Shown one piece after another: positions 60,744 through 64,000 of a stretch of DNA of 64,000 nucleotides. Position 1 is the first letter of the stretch. Each line of letters opens with the position of its first letter. The notes beneath the pieces are model-generated. The model saw only the letters and a program-made list of their open reading frames with translations. It ran no database searches and was not told the origin of the DNA. Where the stretch lies: contig NZ_BMSA01000030.1 in assembly GCF_014648915.1 (NCBI RefSeq), positions 55,511-119,510 of the forward strand. Reading direction: 5' to 3'. The DNA comes from Streptomyces phaeofaciens. Lineage in GTDB: Bacteria > Actinomycetota > Actinomycetes > Streptomycetales > Streptomycetaceae. The position numbers were made by a program, and so were the translations under genes.

Positions 60744-62441
60744 ATGGCCGCCACCCCGCAGAACCCTGCCGCCTCCGCGCCCCGCCGCAAGGTGAGTCGT
60801 CACCGTGGCGAGGGTCAGTGGGCCGTGGGTCACTTCACCCCGCTCAACGGCAACGAGCAGTTCAAGAAGGACGACGACGGTCTCAATGTGCGGACACGCA
60901 TTGAGACGATCTACTCCAAGCGGGGCTTCGACTCGATCGACCCCAACGACCTGCGCGGCCGTATGCGCTGGTGGGGCCTGTACACCCAGCGCAAGCCCGG
61001 GATCGACGGCGGCAAGACCGCGATCCTGGAGCCGGAGGAGCTGGACGACAAGTACTTCATGCTGCGCGTGCGCATCGACGGCGGCCGGCTCACCACCGAG
61101 CAGCTGCGGGTGATCGGCGAGGTCTCGCAGGAGTTCGCGCGCGGCACCGCGGACATCACCGACCGGCAGAACGTGCAGTACCACTGGATCCGGATCGAGG
61201 ACGTTCCCGAGATCTGGGACCGGCTCGAGGCGGTCGGTCTGTCCACCACCGAGGCCTGCGGCGACACGCCCCGTGTGGTCATCGGCTCGCCGGTGGCCGG
61301 TATCGCCGAGGACGAGATCATCGACGGCTCCTCGGCCATCGAGGAGATCCAGCGCCGGATCATCGGCAACAAGGCGTTCTCGAACCTGCCCCGCAAGTTC
61401 AAGTCCGCGATCTCCGGCTCGCCGCTGCTGGACGTGGCGCACGAGATCAACGACATCGCCTTCGTCGGGGTGCACCACCCCGAGCACGGCCCCGGCTTCG
61501 ACCTCTGGGTCGGCGGCGGCCTCTCCACCAACCCCAAGATCGGTGTCCGGCTCGGCGCCTGGGTCCCGCTGGACGAGGTCGTGGACGTCTACGAGGGCGT
61601 CATCTCGATCTTCCGTGACTACGGCTACCGGCGCCTTCGTACGCGCGCCCGTCTGAAGTTCCTGGTCGCCGACTGGGGCCCGGAGAAGTTCCGCCAGGTC
61701 CTGGAGGACGAGTACCTCCAGCGCAAGCTGGTCGACGGCCCGGCCCCGGCGCAGCCCGTGGAGCGCTGGCGCGACCACGTGGGCGTGCACCGCCAGAAGG
61801 ACGGCCGTTTCTACGTCGGTTTCGCACCCCGTGTCGGCCGGGTGGACGGCGCCACGCTGTCGAAGATCGCCGATCTCGCCGAGGCGCACGGCTCCGGCCG
61901 GGTGCGGACCACGGTCGAGCAGAAGATGATCGTCCTCGATGTCGAGGAGGCGCAGGTCGCGTCACTGGTCGAGGCCCTGGAGGCGCTGGACCTGACCGCC
62001 AAGCCGTCCCCGTTCCGGCGCGGCACCATGGCCTGCACCGGCATCGAGTACTGCAAGCTCGCCATCGTCGAGACGAAGGCGCGCGGCTCCGCGCTGATCG
62101 ACGAGCTGGAGCGCCGCATCCCGGACTTCGACGAGCCGATCACCATCAACCTCAACGGCTGCCCGAACGCCTGCGCCCGTATCCAGGTCGCGGACATCGG
62201 TCTCAAGGGCCAGCTGGTCCTCAACGAGCAGGGCGAGCAGGTCGAGGGCTTCCAGGTGCACCTGGGCGGCGCGCTCGGTCTGGAAGCCGGTTTCGGCCGC
62301 AAGGTCCGTGGTCTGAAGGTCACCTCCGAGGAGCTGCCGGACTACGTGGAGCGCGTGCTGAAGCGGTTCCAGGACGAGCGCGCGGACGGCGAGCGGTTCG
62401 CCGTCTGGGCCGCGCGCGCCAGCGAGGAGGCCCTCTCATGA
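60744..62441 (+). CDS. cysI: Ferredoxin-dependent sulfite reductase
   Basis: 565 residues. Siroheme-[4Fe-4S] ligands CTGIEYC (Cys431, Cys437) and NGCPNAC (Cys473, Cys477) with both repeats of the nitrite/sulfite reductase fold. GDTPRVVIGSPVAGI and TDRQNVQYHWIRIEDV identify the single-subunit ferredoxin-type enzyme. Reduces sulfite to sulfide with six electrons. First large gene after the leader peptide; AAGGA 8 nt before ATG. It overlaps the next small gene by 4 bp. Confidence 0.92.
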   Translation: MAATPQNPAASAPRRKVSRHRGEGQWAVGHFTPLNGNEQFKKDDDGLNVRTRIETIYSKRGFDSIDPNDLRGRMRWWGLYTQRKPGIDGGKTAILEPEELDDKYFMLRVRIDGGRLTTEQLRVIGEVSQEFARGTADITDRQNVQYHWIRIEDVPEIWDRLEAVGLSTTEACGDTPRVVIGSPVAGIAEDEIIDGSSAIEEIQRRIIGNKAFSNLPRKFKSAISGSPLLDVAHEINDIAFVGVHHPEHGPGFDLWVGGGLSTNPKIGVRLGAWVPLDEVVDVYEGVISIFRDYGYRRLRTRARLKFLVADWGPEKFRQVLEDEYLQRKLVDGPAPAQPVERWRDHVGVHRQKDGRFYVGFAPRVGRVDGATLSKIADLAEAHGSGRVRTTVEQKMIVLDVEEAQVASLVEALEALDLTAKPSPFRRGTMACTGIEYCKLAIVETKARGSALIDELERRIPDFDEPITINLNGCPNACARIQVADIGLKGQLVLNEQGEQVEGFQVHLGGALGLEAGFGRKVRGLKVTSEELPDYVERVLKRFQDERADGERFAVWAARASEEALS

Positions 62442-62617
62442 GCGAGCGGGCCGCCCCCTTCTACTGCCCCTACTGCGGCGACGAGGACCTCCGACCGAAC
62501 GAACAGGGCCACGGCGCCTGGGAATGCGGGGCCTGCAACCGCGCATTCCAGCTGAAGTTCCTCGGGCTGCTCGCCCGGGGCGTTCAGCGCACCGACCCGG
62601 GAGGGGACCGGATATGA
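62438..62617 (+). CDS. Small zinc-ribbon protein of the sulfate-reduction operon
   Basis: 59 residues, translationally coupled on both sides (ATGA overlaps with sulfite reductase and cysH). Two CxxC pairs: FYCPYCGDED and WECGACNRAF, spaced as a zinc ribbon or small iron-sulfur knuckle, plus a basic C-terminal tail. No known activity; its position suggests a partner of sulfite reductase or CysH, for example as electron carrier or stability factor. Conservation in this place in Streptomyces is something I recall, not a result I can show here. Confidence 0.8.
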   Translation: MSERAAPFYCPYCGDEDLRPNEQGHGAWECGACNRAFQLKFLGLLARGVQRTDPGGDRI

Positions 62618-63324
62618 CGACGGCTCAGGAAGGCCGTACCGCCGAGGAGTTGAAGTCGCTCGCCGAGCAGGCGGGCCGCGAGCTGGAGGACGCCTCCGCG
62701 CTGGAGATCCTCCAGTGGGCGGTGGACACCTTCGGCAAGGAGTTCTGCGTGACGTCCTCCATGGAGGACGCGGTGGTCGCGCACCTGGCGTCCCGGGTCC
62801 TCAAGGGCGTGGACGTGGTGTTTCTCGACACCGGCTACCACTTCCCCGAGACCATCGGCACCCGGGACGCGGTCGAGGCCGTGATGGACGTCAACGTCAT
62901 CACGCTCACCCCGCGGCAGACGGTCGCCGGGCAGGACGCCGAGTACGGGCCGAAGTTGCACGACCGCGACCCCGACCTGTGCTGCAAGCTGCGCAAGGTG
63001 CGGCCGTTGGAGGAGGGGCTCGCGGGGTACCGCGCCTGGGCCACCGGCCTGCGGCGCGACGAATCCCCGACGCGGGCGAACACCCCCGTCGTCGGCTGGG
63101 ACGAGAAGCGCCGGAAGGTCAAGATCTCGCCGATCGCCCGCTGGACCCAGGACGACGTCGATGCGTACATCACGGAACACGGCGTACTGTCCAACCCCCT
63201 GCTGATGGACGGCTACACCTCCGTCGGCTGCGCGCCCTGCACCCGCCGGGTCCTCGAGGGCGAGGACGCCCGTGCCGGCCGCTGGGCCGGACGCGCGAAG
63301 ACCGAGTGCGGACTGCACGGCTGA
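62614..63324 (+). CDS. cysH: Phosphoadenylyl/adenylyl-sulfate reductase CysH
   Basis: 236 residues. FLDTGYHFPET and KISPIARWTQDDVDAYI are PAPS-reductase-family motifs; catalytic Cys232 in ECGLHG. Two cysteine pairs, Cys123-Cys124 and Cys206/Cys209 (CAPC), are the [4Fe-4S] signature that marks APS reductases. ATG overlaps the previous stop (ATGA). It yields sulfite for the upstream sulfite reductase. A cysC kinase downstream shows the organism can also make PAPS. Confidence 0.92.
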   Translation: MTTAQEGRTAEELKSLAEQAGRELEDASALEILQWAVDTFGKEFCVTSSMEDAVVAHLASRVLKGVDVVFLDTGYHFPETIGTRDAVEAVMDVNVITLTPRQTVAGQDAEYGPKLHDRDPDLCCKLRKVRPLEEGLAGYRAWATGLRRDESPTRANTPVVGWDEKRRKVKISPIARWTQDDVDAYITEHGVLSNPLLMDGYTSVGCAPCTRRVLEGEDARAGRWAGRAKTECGLHG

Positions 63325-63354
63325 CCCCCCATGACACCGACATTGGAGAACCAC

Positions 63355-63891
63355 GTGACGAGTGGAGCCACCGTCTGGCTCACGGGTCTGCCGAGTGCCG
63401 GCAAGACCACCATCGCGTACGAACTGGCCGGCCGGCTGCGCGAGGAGGGCCACCGCGTCGAGGTGCTCGACGGCGACGAGATCCGCGAGTTCATCTCCGC
63501 GGGCCTCGGCTTCAGCCGCGAGGACCGGCACACCAACGTGCAGCGCATCGGCTTCGTCGCCGAACTGCTCGCCCGTAACGGCGTGAAGGCGCTCGTCCCG
63601 GTGATCGCCCCCTACGCCGACAGCCGCGAGGCGGTGCGCAAGCGCCACCAGCAGGGCGGGACGGCGTACCTGGAGGTGCACGTGGCGACCCCCGTCGACG
63701 TGTGCTCGGTCCGGGACGTGAAGGGCCTGTACGCCAAGCAGGCGGCGGGCGAGCTGACCGGGCTGACCGGGGTCGACGACCCCTACGAGGCACCCGAGAC
63801 GCCCGACCTGCGGATCGAGTCCCAGGACCAGACCGTGCAGGAGTCCGCGGCGTCGGTGTACGCCCTGCTCACCGAGAGGGGACTGGTGTGA
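63355..63891 (+). CDS. cysC: Adenylyl-sulfate kinase
   Basis: 178 residues. P-loop GLPSAGKTT (about residues 9-17), then DGDEIREF and FSREDRHTNVQRIGFVAEL. Phosphorylates APS to PAPS. GTG at 63355 is chosen because GGAG lies 7 nt upstream; the in-frame ATG at 63331 lacks a ribosome site. Overlaps cysD by 4 bp. Confidence 0.9.
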   Translation: MTSGATVWLTGLPSAGKTTIAYELAGRLREEGHRVEVLDGDEIREFISAGLGFSREDRHTNVQRIGFVAELLARNGVKALVPVIAPYADSREAVRKRHQQGGTAYLEVHVATPVDVCSVRDVKGLYAKQAAGELTGLTGVDDPYEAPETPDLRIESQDQTVQESAASVYALLTERGLV

Positions 63892-64000
63892 CCACCGTTG
63901 CCGAGGCCCAGGAGGGGACGGTCAGTCCGTACGCCCTCAGCCACCTGGACGCGTTGGAGTCCGAGGCGGTGCACATCTTCCGCGAGGTCGCGGGCGAGTT
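63888..64000 (+). CDS. cysD: Sulfate adenylyltransferase subunit 2 (5' end only)
   Basis: Starts GTG (GTGA overlap with cysC); 37 residues visible (MTTVAEAQEG..., SHLDALESEAVHIFREVAGE), matching the N-terminus of CysD. cysN is presumably next. The last gene in the window, cut by its end. Confidence 0.88.
   Translation, partial: MTTVAEAQEGTVSPYALSHLDALESEAVHIFREVAGE

Overview
The window is high-GC actinobacterial DNA and almost certainly the chromosome of a Streptomyces. The evidence is strong third-position GC bias, GTG starts, GTGA/ATGA stop-start overlaps, Tat-type secreted enzymes, and an alditol oxidase nearly identical to what I remember of S. coelicolor AldO. The cys cluster at the right end has the gene order I recall for S. 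coelicolor. I count 53 protein-coding genes, two of them cut by the window edges and one a 27-residue leader peptide. I see no tRNA, rRNA, insertion sequence, prophage, CRISPR array or large biosynthetic cluster.

Left end (1-7941, minus strand). A caspase-like protease/NTPase/WD40 protein (truncated) is coupled to an LCAT-like alpha/beta hydrolase. A membrane protein joining a sigma-factor-like N-terminus, a zinc finger and a cellulose-binding domain follows, then a radical SAM enzyme with an unusual CX8CX2C motif. The caspase/lipase pair is the best candidate for an uncharacterised conflict or programmed-death system.

8092-26355. Divergent alditol oxidase, then a beta-galactoside unit (ROK regulator, binding protein, two permeases, GH2 beta-galactosidase), an ABC-2 exporter, a TetR-controlled FMN-reductase/MFS pair with twin perfect operators, and an ArsR-led operon with two MFS exporters.

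26593-48853. A mixed region containing a plant-polysaccharide island: DUF2264 protein, rhamnogalacturonan acetylesterase, PL4 rhamnogalacturonan lyase, GH43 with ricin-type lectin, and a large repeat-rich wall or surface protein. A LacI regulator at 47097 sits beside a 2-hydroxyacid dehydrogenase. A 13-bp sequence, GCAAGCGCTTTCT, overlaps the LacI promoter and also lies between the divergent rhamnogalacturonan genes 10 kb away, suggesting one regulon.

48930-60377. Small housekeeping or accessory genes: lipoprotein, VOC proteins, two AraC regulators, NmrA-like oxidoreductase, YihY membrane protein, AidB-like acyl-CoA dehydrogenase, GAF regulator and GNAT enzyme. Many have a clear -10 box 6-8 nt before the start codon and no Shine-Dalgarno, so they look leaderless.

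60505-64000. Assimilatory sulfate reduction: a cysteine-containing leader peptide (MSGTGIALVSRRHVDLGRMS...), then sulfite reductase, a tiny zinc-ribbon protein, cysH, cysC and cysD, all tightly coupled. Palindromes before and hairpins after the leader suggest attenuation or repressor control.
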